Assembly: GCA_036263655.1 (NCBI GenBank)
Contig: DATAGP010000040.1
Coordinates: 50,609-114,608, forward strand
DNA: 64,000 nucleotides
Direction: 5' to 3'
DNA from: Schlegelella_A sp036263655
GTDB lineage: Bacteria > Pseudomonadota > Gammaproteobacteria > Burkholderiales > Burkholderiaceae_C
Shown here piece after piece: positions 45,682 to 54,021 of the stretch (position 1 is the first letter of the stretch; each line of letters begins with the position of its first letter). The notes under the pieces are model-generated. The model saw nothing but the letters and a program-made list of their open reading frames with translations, ran no database searches and was not told the DNA's origin. The position numbers were made by a program, and so were the translations under genes.

Positions 45682-47337
45682 GTGCCCCGCCCCAACCCGG
45701 CCCTGGTCAGCGAACGCGAAGCGACGCCGCTGCCGCGCATTCCCCTCTTCCTCCTCTGTGCCGCCTACGTCCTGCCGGGGCTGTTCGGCCGCGACCCGTG
45801 GAAGAGTGCGGACATCACGGCCTTCGGATACATCGTCAACATCGCCAACGGGCGCACTCCCTGGCTGGCGCCGACCGTCGGCGGGATCCCGGCCGACGGT
45901 GCCGTCCTGCCGTACTGGATCGGCGCTGTCTTCGTCAAGGTGGCGCAGGGCTGGCTCGACCCGGCCTTCGCCGCCCGCATTCCCTTCGCCCTGCTTTTGG
46001 CCGGTGCGCTGGCGCTGACCTGGTACGCGACCTACCATCTCGCGCGCTCGGAATCGGCGCAGCCGCTGCCGTTCGCGTTCGGCGGCGAGGCCGCGCCGGT
46101 CGATTACGCCAGGGCGATCGCAGACGGCGCCCTGCTCGCCCTGATCGCCTGCCTCGGCCTGCTTCAGCTCGGTCACGAGACCACCCCCGAGCTCGCCCAG
46201 CTGGCCGCGGTGACGCTCTTCCTCTACGGCATGGCGAGCAGCTTGCTGCGTCCGCTGGCCGGCGGGGTGTTCGCCGCTCTGTCGCTGGTCGCCCTCGCCG
46301 CGAGCGGCGCGCCCAGCATCGCGATGCTGCTCGCCTTGATGGGTGCGGCGGTGACGCTGCGCTCCCCCGACGGCGCCGGAAGGCGGGTCGCCGCCTTGAT
46401 CGCCGCGGGTGCCGCGCTCGGCGCGGCGGCAGCCACCGCCCTCGGCGCATGGGGCAACCGCCTGGGTGACTTCACGTCCGGGGTGCAGGCGATCGGCCTG
46501 CTGCGCGAGTTCGCCTGGTTCGCCTGGCCGGCCTGGTTCCTTGCCTTGTGGACGCTGTGGCGCTGGCGCCGTCATCTCCTCAGCCGGCACATCGCGGTGC
46601 CGCTCGGCTGCACCGCGGTGCTCGTCGGCGTCTGGCTCGCCATGGCCGGGGAGGACCGCGCCCTGATGCTCGCGCTGCCGGCTCTCGCCGTGCTCGCCGC
46701 GTTCGCGCTGCCGACGCTGCAGCGCAGCGCCGCCGCGGCCATCGACTGGTTCTCGATCTTCTTCTTCACCATCGCGGCGACCACCGGCTGGCTCTTCTAC
46801 CTCGCCATGCAGACCGGCACACCCGCCAAGCTCGCGGCCAACGTCGCCAAGCTGTCGCCCGGCTACGTGAACACGTTCTCCATCGTGGCGCTGGCGTTCG
46901 CACTGGCGGGCACGGTGGCCTGGCTGTGGCTGGCGCGCTGGCGCACCGGCCGCAACCGCCATCCGCTCTGGAAGAGCCTGGTCCTGCCGGCGAGCGGCGT
47001 TGCCCTCTGCTGGCTGCTGACCATGACGGTGCTCCTGCCGCCGGTGGACAACGCCCGCAGCTACCGCTCGATGATCCAGCGCATCTCGCGGCTGGTACCG
47101 CAGACCGGCTGCGTAGCCGCGCCGGACATGCCACGCGCCCAGATCGTCGCGCTCGAGTACCTGGGCGGCTATCGGGTCGACGCAGTCACGCCCCTGACGC
47201 GAACGCCGTGCGACTACCTGCTGATGGCCAGGACGCAGGTCAAGCCCGGCCCCGGCTGGGAATACGTCGGACGCGAGATTCGCCTCCGCAAGGACGACGA
47301 CGTCACGGACATCTACCGTCGCGTCAAGCGAAGCTGA
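45682..47337 (+). CDS. membrane glycosyltransferase, ArnT/PMT-like family
   Basis: A polytopic protein of about 551 residues with roughly eleven hydrophobic segments. The segment FGRDPWKSADITAFGYIVNIANG near the N-terminus matches the first periplasmic loop of ArnT/PMT-like (GT-C fold) glycosyltransferases, where an acidic residue takes part in catalysis. LLPPVDNARSYRSM begins a C-terminal periplasmic domain. It probably transfers a sugar from a polyprenyl carrier to a cell-envelope acceptor. I start it at GTG 45682; the in-frame GTG at 45616 lies within the rpmE terminator. It is convergent with phoR, 7 bp away. Confidence 0.75.
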   Translation: MPRPNPALVSEREATPLPRIPLFLLCAAYVLPGLFGRDPWKSADITAFGYIVNIANGRTPWLAPTVGGIPADGAVLPYWIGAVFVKVAQGWLDPAFAARIPFALLLAGALALTWYATYHLARSESAQPLPFAFGGEAAPVDYARAIADGALLALIACLGLLQLGHETTPELAQLAAVTLFLYGMASSLLRPLAGGVFAALSLVALAASGAPSIAMLLALMGAAVTLRSPDGAGRRVAALIAAGAALGAAAATALGAWGNRLGDFTSGVQAIGLLREFAWFAWPAWFLALWTLWRWRRHLLSRHIAVPLGCTAVLVGVWLAMAGEDRALMLALPALAVLAAFALPTLQRSAAAAIDWFSIFFFTIAATTGWLFYLAMQTGTPAKLAANVAKLSPGYVNTFSIVALAFALAGTVAWLWLARWRTGRNRHPLWKSLVLPASGVALCWLLTMTVLLPPVDNARSYRSMIQRISRLVPQTGCVAAPDMPRAQIVALEYLGGYRVDAVTPLTRTPCDYLLMARTQVKPGPGWEYVGREIRLRKDDDVTDIYRRVKRS

Positions 47338-47344
47338 GGCGCGC

Positions 47345-48706
47345 TCATGGCGCGGATGCCGGTGCCGTCGCCGCGGTGAGGCTGGGCGCTGTCGGTCGTC
47401 GACCGCCGCGAACGCGCGCTGCCGGCAGCACGAGGCGGAAGGTCGAGCCACGGTCTGGCTGGCTGCGGATGTCGAGCTCGCCGCCGTGCCGTTGGGCCAC
47501 GTGCTTGACGATGGCCAGCCCGAGCCCCGTGCCTCCCGAATCGCGCGAGCGGCTGCCCTCGACGCGGTAGAAGCGCTCCGTCAGCCGCGGCAGATGCTCG
47601 CGGGCGATGCCCCGGCCGGTGTCGGCGACGGCGATCTCTAGGCTCCCGTCCTCACGCAAGCACCAGCCGACGTCGACCCGGCCGCCATCGGGCGTGTAGC
47701 GCACGGCGTTGCTGACGAGATTGGCGATGGCGCTCTGCAACTCGCCCTCGGCGCCAGCGATCTCGACATCGCTCGGCTCGCCGAAGGCAATGGCGTGCCG
47801 GCCTGCGGAGAGCGCCCGCGCCTCGGCCTCGACGTGAGTGAACAGCGACGACAGGCGCACCCATTGGTCGATGGCGGGGCGGGCGCCGCCTTCGAGTCGG
47901 GCGAGCGTCAGCAGATCGCCGACCAGGTTGGCCATGCGATCGGCTTGCTGGGTCATCAGGGTGATGACCCGCTCGCGCTCGCCTTCGCTGAGGGGCAGGT
48001 TGCGCAGCGTCTCGAGAAAGCCCGACAGCACGGTGAGCGGGGTGCGGATCTCGTGCGAGACGTTGGCGACGAAATCGCGTCGCATCGCATCCGCGCGCTC
48101 GCGCTCGGTGAGGTCCTGCGAGAGGACCAGCTTAGACTTCGCGCCGTAGCGACGAACCAGCACCTGGAGCGAGCCGACACCGCGGGGCTGCGAAAACGTG
48201 ACCGGGTCGCTGAAGTTCGCCGACTGCAGATGGGCGACGAACGCCGGCGCGCGGACCAGATTGGTGAGCGGCTGGCGCCGGTCGCGGATCGGGTCGATCC
48301 CGAAATGTTCCGCTGCGCGCGCGTTGCACCACTCGATCTGGTCGCGCGCATCGAGCAGCATGACGCCGTTCGGAGAAGCCTCGATCGCGGCCACGAACTC
48401 GGTGAGGCGCGTCCGCTCGGTCGCGACCTGCTGCTCCAGGGAGCGCAGGGCGCGCTCGACCCGGTACGCCGTCTCGCCCCAGAGCCCGGGCGCGCGCCGC
48501 GGCTCGCCCACGCGGGGGCCGGCGAGCCATCGCAGCAGTCGCGAACCACGCAGGCTGTCCACCAGCACCAGCGCAAAAGCCGCCGTGAAGCCACCCGCGA
48601 GCAAGCCGATGAGGCTGCCGCGTCCGTCGATGAACAGCCGCCCGAGCAAGGCGCCGATGCCGCATGCCAGCAGAATCGACAAGGACCGAAGCAGAAGCCA
48701 GTGCAC
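47345..48706 (-). CDS. phoR: phosphate regulon sensor histidine kinase PhoR
   Basis: A 453-residue membrane kinase that phosphorylates PhoB when phosphate is scarce. Two closely spaced N-terminal membrane helices (SILLACGIGALLG and SLIGLLAGGFTAAFALVLV) are followed by a charged linker and a PAS domain (MLLDARDQIEWCNARAAEHFG). The H box is NVSHEIRTPLTVLSGFLETL. The ATPase motifs are NLVSNAVRYTP, DTGRGI and GGTGLGLAIVKHV. It is last in pstSCAB-phoU-phoB-phoR, 19 bp after phoB. Confidence 0.94.
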   Translation of the reverse strand: MHWLLLRSLSILLACGIGALLGRLFIDGRGSLIGLLAGGFTAAFALVLVDSLRGSRLLRWLAGPRVGEPRRAPGLWGETAYRVERALRSLEQQVATERTRLTEFVAAIEASPNGVMLLDARDQIEWCNARAAEHFGIDPIRDRRQPLTNLVRAPAFVAHLQSANFSDPVTFSQPRGVGSLQVLVRRYGAKSKLVLSQDLTERERADAMRRDFVANVSHEIRTPLTVLSGFLETLRNLPLSEGERERVITLMTQQADRMANLVGDLLTLARLEGGARPAIDQWVRLSSLFTHVEAEARALSAGRHAIAFGEPSDVEIAGAEGELQSAIANLVSNAVRYTPDGGRVDVGWCLREDGSLEIAVADTGRGIAREHLPRLTERFYRVEGSRSRDSGGTGLGLAIVKHVAQRHGGELDIRSQPDRGSTFRLVLPAARVRGGRRPTAPSLTAATAPASAP

Positions 48707-48725
48707 GGTGCCGGCTAGTCCGCGC

Positions 48726-49430
48726 TCACCCCTGGGCGGCGCGCGCGGGAGCGGCGAGCCGGTACCCGGAGCCCCGCACGGTCTCGATCATCCCGTGACA
48801 GCCCACCGGTGCCAGCGACTCCCGCAGCCGCTTGACGTGGACGTCGACGGTCCGCTCCTCGATGAACACGTGGTCACCCCAGACGCGGTCGAGCAAGTGC
48901 GCGCGGCTGTGCACGCGCTCCGGATGGGTCATCAGGAAATGCAGCAGCTTGAACTCGGTAGCACCGAGCTTCACCTCGACTTCACCGCTCGAGACCCGCC
49001 GCGTCGCCGGGTTGATGGTGAGCGTGCCTACCTTCACCAGCGAGTCGAGCGCATCCGGGCTGCGCCGGCGCAGCAGGGCGCGCACGCGCGCGATCAGTTC
49101 TTTCGACGAGAACGGCTTGGTGAGGTAGTCGTCGGCACCGGCCTCGAGTCCGGACACCTTGTCGGTCTCCTCGGCACGTGCCGTCAACATGATGATCGGC
49201 AGCTCCCGGGTACGCGCCTGCGAGCGCCACTGGCGAGCCAGCGCATGGCCGCTCTGCCCGGGCAGCATCCAGTCGAGCACCACCAGCGCAGGGAGCCGCT
49301 CGTCGACCGCAGCCTGCGCCCGCTCCGCGTCACCGGCAACGACCACCTCGAAGCCGGCGTGCCGCAGATTGATGGCGATCAGCTCGGCGATCGCCGGCTC
49401 GTCCTCGACAACGAGGATTCGGCTGCTCAT
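48726..49430 (-). CDS. phoB: phosphate regulon response regulator PhoB
   Basis: A 234-residue OmpR-family regulator. The receiver domain has the acidic pocket VVEDEPA, phospho-acceptor Asp53 (VVLDWMLPGQSG), MLTAR and TKPF. The winged-helix DNA-binding domain ends with HVKRLRESLAP and TVRGSGYRL, the PhoB-type recognition helix. It should bind the Pho boxes seen before pstS and phoX. The gene lies 25 bp downstream of phoU. Confidence 0.95.
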   Translation of the reverse strand: MSSRILVVEDEPAIAELIAINLRHAGFEVVVAGDAERAQAAVDERLPALVVLDWMLPGQSGHALARQWRSQARTRELPIIMLTARAEETDKVSGLEAGADDYLTKPFSSKELIARVRALLRRRSPDALDSLVKVGTLTINPATRRVSSGEVEVKLGATEFKLLHFLMTHPERVHSRAHLLDRVWGDHVFIEERTVDVHVKRLRESLAPVGCHGMIETVRGSGYRLAAPARAAQG

Positions 49431-49455
49431 GGTCAGCGGCTCTCCGAAGGAGTCA

Positions 49456-50163
49456 TCAGCGCATCAGGTCTTCCACGGAATCGATCGAGTTGTGGCGGAC
49501 GTCGGTCCCCTTCACCACGTAGATGATCTGCTCGGCCAGGTTCTTGGCATGGTCTCCCACCCGCTCGATGGCCTTGGCGACGAAGATGAGATCGATGCTC
49601 GCGGAGATCGTCCGCGCGTCCTCCATCATGAACGTGATCAGCTTGCGCAGCAGCCCTTCGAACTCCTGGTCGATGAGGTCGTCCCTCTTGAGGACCTCGA
49701 CGGCCCGATCAGCATCGAGACGGGCGAAGGCATCGAGGGCCCTGCGCAACTGCGAAACGGCGAGCTCGGCCTCGTAAGCCAGGTCGTTCACGGGCAGGCG
49801 CATCCGGCTGGAGATCCCCGAGGTGACCAGGCGCTGGACGGTCCGCGCGATCCGCGCCGACTCGTCGCCGACACGCTCGAGGTTGGCGATGGACTTGGAG
49901 ATCGCGATCAGCAGCCGAAGATCGCGGGCCGTCGGCTGACGCCTGGCGATGATCGTCGACAGGTCGCGGTCGATCTCCACCTCCCTGGCGTTCACGCGCT
50001 CCTCGGTGGCGAGCACTTCCGAAGCGATGTCGCTGCTCAGGTGCGTCAGGGCGTACACGGCACGTTCGACCTGCGATTCGACCAGGCCGCCCATCTCGAG
50101 CACCCGAGTGGAGATGCCGCTCAGCTCGGCATCGAACTGGGTCGACAGATGCTTGCTCGTCAT
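49456..50163 (-). CDS. phoU: phosphate signalling protein PhoU
   Basis: A 235-residue all-helical protein of two three-helix bundles. The conserved metal-site motifs recur in each half: ERVGDESARIARTV and ERVGDHAKNLAEQII (E/DxxxD patterns). PhoU couples the Pst transporter to PhoR, holding it in phosphatase mode when phosphate is plentiful. It lies 10 bp after pstB and 25 bp before phoB. Confidence 0.95.
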   Translation of the reverse strand: MTSKHLSTQFDAELSGISTRVLEMGGLVESQVERAVYALTHLSSDIASEVLATEERVNAREVEIDRDLSTIIARRQPTARDLRLLIAISKSIANLERVGDESARIARTVQRLVTSGISSRMRLPVNDLAYEAELAVSQLRRALDAFARLDADRAVEVLKRDDLIDQEFEGLLRKLITFMMEDARTISASIDLIFVAKAIERVGDHAKNLAEQIIYVVKGTDVRHNSIDSVEDLMR

Positions 50164-50173
50164 GGTGCCTCCG

Positions 50174-50968
50174 TCAGCCGAAGCGGCCGGTGATGTAGTC
50201 CTCGGTCTCCTTGCGCATGGGGCGCATGAAGATGTCCGACGTGGCGCCGTACTCGACGAGCTCGCCGAGGTACATGTAGGCGGTGTAGTCGGATACGCGC
50301 GCAGCCTGCTGCATGTTGTGGGTGACGATCAGCACCGACACCTTCTGCTTGATCTCGCCGATGAGCTCCTCGATGCTGCCGGTGGCGATCGGGTCCAGCG
50401 CCGAAGTCGGCTCGTCGAAGAGGATGATCTCCGGGTCGGTGGCGAGAGCGCGCGCGATGCACAGCCGCTGCTGCTGGCCGCCCGAGAGGTTGACCGCGAC
50501 CTCGCCGAGGCGGTCGCTGACCTCGTCCCACAGGGCCGCGCCCTTCAAGGCGGCCTGCGCCTTGTCCTCGAGGAAGCTGCGCGACCGCTCGCCGCGCACC
50601 TTGAGCCCGTAGATGACGTTCTCGAAGATCGACTTCGGGAACGGGTTCGGCTTCTGGAAGACCATGGAGATCCGCATCCGCACCTCGATCGGATCGACGC
50701 TGGCCTGCAGCACGTCGATCTGGTCCGGGTAGAGATGGATGCTCCCCTCGTAGCGGTTGCCCGGATACAAGTCGTGCATTCGGTTAAAGCAGCGCAGGTA
50801 CGTCGACTTGCCGCAGCCGCTGGGGCCGATCAGGGCCGTGACCTTGTGCTCGTAGACGGGCATCGACACCTGCTTCAGTGCCTTGAAGGCTCCGTAGTAG
50901 AAGTCGAGGTTCTTCGACTCCGCCTTCATGGGTGGCGAGTTGCTGGGCAGCGTGATCGTCGATGGCAT
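50174..50968 (-). CDS. pstB: phosphate ABC transporter ATP-binding protein PstB
   Basis: A 264-residue ABC ATPase that powers phosphate import. Walker A is GPSGCGKST, the Q loop MVFQKPNPFPKS carries the PstB-specific sequence, the signature is LSGGQQQR and Walker B EIILFDEPTSALD. The ATG giving MPSTITLP is used; a GTG seven codons upstream (50989) overlaps the pstA stop and would give 271 residues. The length of other PstB proteins (about 257) favours the ATG. Confidence 0.94.
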   Translation of the reverse strand: MPSTITLPSNSPPMKAESKNLDFYYGAFKALKQVSMPVYEHKVTALIGPSGCGKSTYLRCFNRMHDLYPGNRYEGSIHLYPDQIDVLQASVDPIEVRMRISMVFQKPNPFPKSIFENVIYGLKVRGERSRSFLEDKAQAALKGAALWDEVSDRLGEVAVNLSGGQQQRLCIARALATDPEIILFDEPTSALDPIATGSIEELIGEIKQKVSVLIVTHNMQQAARVSDYTAYMYLGELVEYGATSDIFMRPMRKETEDYITGRFG

Positions 50969-50982
50969 GGCCGTGCTCGCAC

Positions 50983-51912
50983 TCACCACTTGATGTTCTT
51001 GCGCAGGCGATATCGCAGCCAGATGGCCGTTGCATTCATGGCCAGCGTCATGAACAGCAGCACGAAGCTCGCGGCGGCGGCGTTCTGGTGGAAGGCAGGG
51101 TCCGGGCGCGAGGTCCAGTTGAAGATCTGTATCGGCATCACCGTGAAGGGAGAGAACAGCCAGTCGAACAGCCCGGCGGGCGGCTCACCCGAGCCCGGCA
51201 CCGGAGGAAGGAAGGCGATGAACGTCAGCGCGCCGATCGTGATGATCGGCGCGGTCTCGCCGATGGCCCGCGAGAGGCCGATGATCACGCCCGTGAGGAT
51301 GCCCGGCATGCCGTAGGGGACAAGGTGGTGACTGACGACCTGCCAGCGCGTCGCCCCGCACCCGTAGGCCGCCTCGCGGATATGCAGCGGGATGGCGCGC
51401 AGCGATTCCCGCGTCGTCACGATGACGATCGGAAGGATCAGCAGCGCCAAGGTCAGACCGGCAGAGAGGATGCTCTGCCCGAGCCCGAACGTGTACACGA
51501 ACAAGCCGAGGGCGAGCAGGCCGTAGACGATCGACGGCACGCCCGCAAGATTGTTGATGTTGATCTCGATGATGTCGGTGAGCCAGTTCTTGCCCCCGTA
51601 TTCCTCGAGGTAGATTGCACCGGCGACCCCGATCGGCACCGCCACCAGTCCGGTCACGAACATGACGAGCAGCGAGCCCACCCAGGCCGACAGGATGCCC
51701 GCCTCTCCGGCGCGGCGCGACGGGAACTGGGTGAAGAAGTCGCCGGTGAGGCGCGGCACACCGGTAATGACCATCTCGACGAACAGGGCCGCCAGGGTCA
51801 GCACCCCGACCATCATGGCCAGCAGCCCGAGCACGGCAAAGATCGAGTCCCAGCGCTTGCGCTTGCGGATGATCGCGCGCAGGTCCTTGGCGCGAAGCGG
51901 TGCGAGCTCCAT
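50983..51912 (-). CDS. pstA: phosphate ABC transporter permease PstA
   Basis: A 309-residue inner-membrane permease with six predicted helices. The EAA-type cytoplasmic loop interacting with PstB is REAAYGCGATRWQVVSHHLVPYGMPGILTG. LSRAIGETAPIITIGA is a conserved helix of the family. It pairs with PstC to form the channel. The start ATG shares one base with the pstC stop (TGATG). Confidence 0.94.
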   Translation of the reverse strand: MELAPLRAKDLRAIIRKRKRWDSIFAVLGLLAMMVGVLTLAALFVEMVITGVPRLTGDFFTQFPSRRAGEAGILSAWVGSLLVMFVTGLVAVPIGVAGAIYLEEYGGKNWLTDIIEININNLAGVPSIVYGLLALGLFVYTFGLGQSILSAGLTLALLILPIVIVTTRESLRAIPLHIREAAYGCGATRWQVVSHHLVPYGMPGILTGVIIGLSRAIGETAPIITIGALTFIAFLPPVPGSGEPPAGLFDWLFSPFTVMPIQIFNWTSRPDPAFHQNAAAASFVLLFMTLAMNATAIWLRYRLRKNIKW

Positions 51913-52883
51913 CAGTAGGTCTCCCGATACCGGCGACGGAGCCAGTAGCCGAGCAGGTTGAAGGCGAGCGTCAGCAGCATCAGCATCATGCCGGCGGCGA
52001 AGATCGTCTGGTAGCCGATGCTGCCGTGCGGCAGGTCGCCGAGGGCGACCTGAACGATGTAGGAGGTGACCGTGGCCGCCGGCTCGAGGGGGTTCAGCGT
52101 CAGGTTGGGCTGCATCCCGGCGGCGACGGCCAGGATCATGGTCTCGCCGACCGCACGCGAGATGCCGAGGATGTAAGCGGCCGCGATGCCCGACAGCGCT
52201 GCCGGGACCACGACCCGGCCGGCGGTGTGGTAGCGCGTTGCGCCCATTGCATACGACCCCTCGCGCAGGCTCATCGGCACGGCCCGCATCGCGTCTTCGG
52301 AAAGCGAGGACACATACGGAATGATCATGATTCCCATGACGATGCCGGCCGAGAGGACGTTGAAGCCCGGCAGCTCGGGGTAGATCTTCTGGATCAGCGG
52401 TGTCACGAAGAGGAGAGCGAAATACCCGTAGATGATGGTCGGCACGCCCGACAGCATCTCCAGCAGCGGCTTCATGACTTCGCGCGTGCGGTGGCCGGCG
52501 AACTCCGAGAGGTAGATGGCGATCACGGTCCCGAGCGGAATCGCGATCACCAGCGCCACCGCCGAGCTCGAGAGGGTGCCCGCCAGCAGCACCATGATCC
52601 CGAAGCGAGCGTCCGAGAACAGCGGCGTCCATTGCGTGTCGGTGAGGAACTGCCATAGCGGGACGTGGCTGAAGAACTTGACCGACTCCGACAGAAGCAC
52701 GTAGACGATGCCCAATGTGGTGAACACCGACACGCAGGCCGCGAGCAGCAGCACCAGCTCGATCAGCTTCTCGCGCCGCTTGCGCTTGAGCTGGCGCGCT
52801 GCGTAGCCGTCGAGCTGCGGCGCACGGCCGGCCGCCGCGCGCCCCACGGCGCCGTCGGCCGCCGCAACCCCTGTCGATGACAT
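51912..52883 (-). CDS. pstC: phosphate ABC transporter permease PstC
   Basis: A 323-residue permease with a cytoplasmic Ala/Arg-rich N-terminus, then TM1 (LVLLLAACVSVFTTLGIVYVLL) and five further helices. The family loop LREGSYAMGATRYHTAGRVVVPAALSGI contacts PstB. SRAVGETMILAVAAGM is conserved in PstC. It lies 19 bp downstream of pstS and overlaps pstA by 1 nt. Confidence 0.94.
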   Translation of the reverse strand: MSSTGVAAADGAVGRAAAGRAPQLDGYAARQLKRKRREKLIELVLLLAACVSVFTTLGIVYVLLSESVKFFSHVPLWQFLTDTQWTPLFSDARFGIMVLLAGTLSSSAVALVIAIPLGTVIAIYLSEFAGHRTREVMKPLLEMLSGVPTIIYGYFALLFVTPLIQKIYPELPGFNVLSAGIVMGIMIIPYVSSLSEDAMRAVPMSLREGSYAMGATRYHTAGRVVVPAALSGIAAAYILGISRAVGETMILAVAAGMQPNLTLNPLEPAATVTSYIVQVALGDLPHGSIGYQTIFAAGMMLMLLTLAFNLLGYWLRRRYRETY

Positions 52884-52902
52884 GGTGGGCCTCAGTGCAC
52901 CG

Positions 52903-53904
52903 TCAGAGCTTGGCCTCCCGGGCCTGCAGTGCGTCGATGGTGATGCCCACCTCCGGCGTGCCGCCGAAGACGGTGCCCTTCTTGTTCTGCTTCAGGTGCT
53001 CGAGGTTGGTGGCGTATGCCTTCGCCGGCAGCGGCACGTACTTGACTTCCTTGGCGATGCGGGGCGCCTCCTTCATGTAGAAGTCGACGAACTCGCGGAC
53101 CTCCGGCTTGGCCATCGACTTGCTGCTGACGTAGATGAAGATCGGCCGGGCCAGAGGCTGGTAGCTGCCGTTGATCACCGACGCCTCGCTGGGCATCACG
53201 GGGGCCTTGCCTGCCTTCTCGACGATGGGCACCGCCCTCAGCCGGTTCCGGTTCTCTGCGTAGTACGCGAATCCGAAGTAGCCGATGGCGTTGACATCCT
53301 GGGACACGCCCTGGACCAGCACGTTGTCGTCCTCGCTGGCAGTGAAGTCGCCGCGGCTCGCCTTCGACTTGCCGTTGATGGCCTCGGTGAAGTAGTCGAA
53401 GGTCCCGGAATCGGAGCCCGCACCGAAGAGCTTGATCGGCGCGTCCGGCCAGGCCGGGTTCACCTGGTTCCAGCGGGTGATCTTGCCTTGCGCCGCTGGC
53501 TCCCACATCTTCTTCAGCTCCTCCACCGTGACCGACTTGAGGAAGGTGTTCTTGGGGTTGACGACGACCGTGAGGGCGTCGAAGGCGACCGGCAGCTCGA
53601 AGTAATCGATGCCGGCTGCCCGGCACTCTTCCATTTCCTTGGCCAGGATGGGCCGGGAAGCGTCGGCGATGTCGATCTCGCCCCGGCAGAACTTCTTGAA
53701 GCCTCCGCCCGTGCCCGAGATGCCGACGGTCACGCGGATGGCGTTCTTCTTGCTCTTCTGGAAGTCTTCGGCGATGCCTTCTGTGACCGGGAAGACGGTG
53801 CTGGAGCCGTCGATCTTCACGATGGCCTGGGCCGCGGCGCCCTGGGACAGGGTCCAGGCGCACAGCGCCAGCGCCGCCGGAATCCACTTCCTCGCGTTGC
53901 TCAT
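52903..53904 (-). CDS. pstS: phosphate ABC transporter substrate-binding protein PstS
   Basis: A 333-residue periplasmic phosphate-binding protein. The signal peptide (ALALCAWTLSQGAAAQA) ends near residue 26. The phosphate-contacting motifs are IDGSSTVFPVTE, GTGGGFKKFCRGEIDIADASRP and GAGSDSGTFDYF. The ATG giving MSNARKW is preceded by AAAGGAACC; an upstream in-frame extension has no signal character. It is the first gene of the Pho operon, with Pho-box repeats 63-92 bp upstream. Confidence 0.95.
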   Translation of the reverse strand: MSNARKWIPAALALCAWTLSQGAAAQAIVKIDGSSTVFPVTEGIAEDFQKSKKNAIRVTVGISGTGGGFKKFCRGEIDIADASRPILAKEMEECRAAGIDYFELPVAFDALTVVVNPKNTFLKSVTVEELKKMWEPAAQGKITRWNQVNPAWPDAPIKLFGAGSDSGTFDYFTEAINGKSKASRGDFTASEDDNVLVQGVSQDVNAIGYFGFAYYAENRNRLRAVPIVEKAGKAPVMPSEASVINGSYQPLARPIFIYVSSKSMAKPEVREFVDFYMKEAPRIAKEVKYVPLPAKAYATNLEHLKQNKKGTVFGGTPEVGITIDALQAREAKL

Positions 53905-53966
53905 TGCTTGGTTCCTTTCGAATGGAGTGACTGGTTGAGACTGTAGGCACAGGCCGTGAAGGATTT

Positions 53967-53996
53967 GTGACAAACCTCATGACAGCTGCATGACCG
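53967..53996 (-). promoter_or_regulatory. Pho box before pstS
   Basis: On the minus strand, CGGTCAT (53990-53996) and CTGTCAT (53979-53985) are direct repeats with the exact 11-bp period of PhoB sites. A third, TTGTCAC (53967-53973), follows at 12 bp. PhoB activation of pstSCAB-phoUBR is the expected outcome. Confidence 0.75.
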
Positions 53997-54021
53997 TCCC
54001 GGCCTCTCGTGACAAGGGCCA

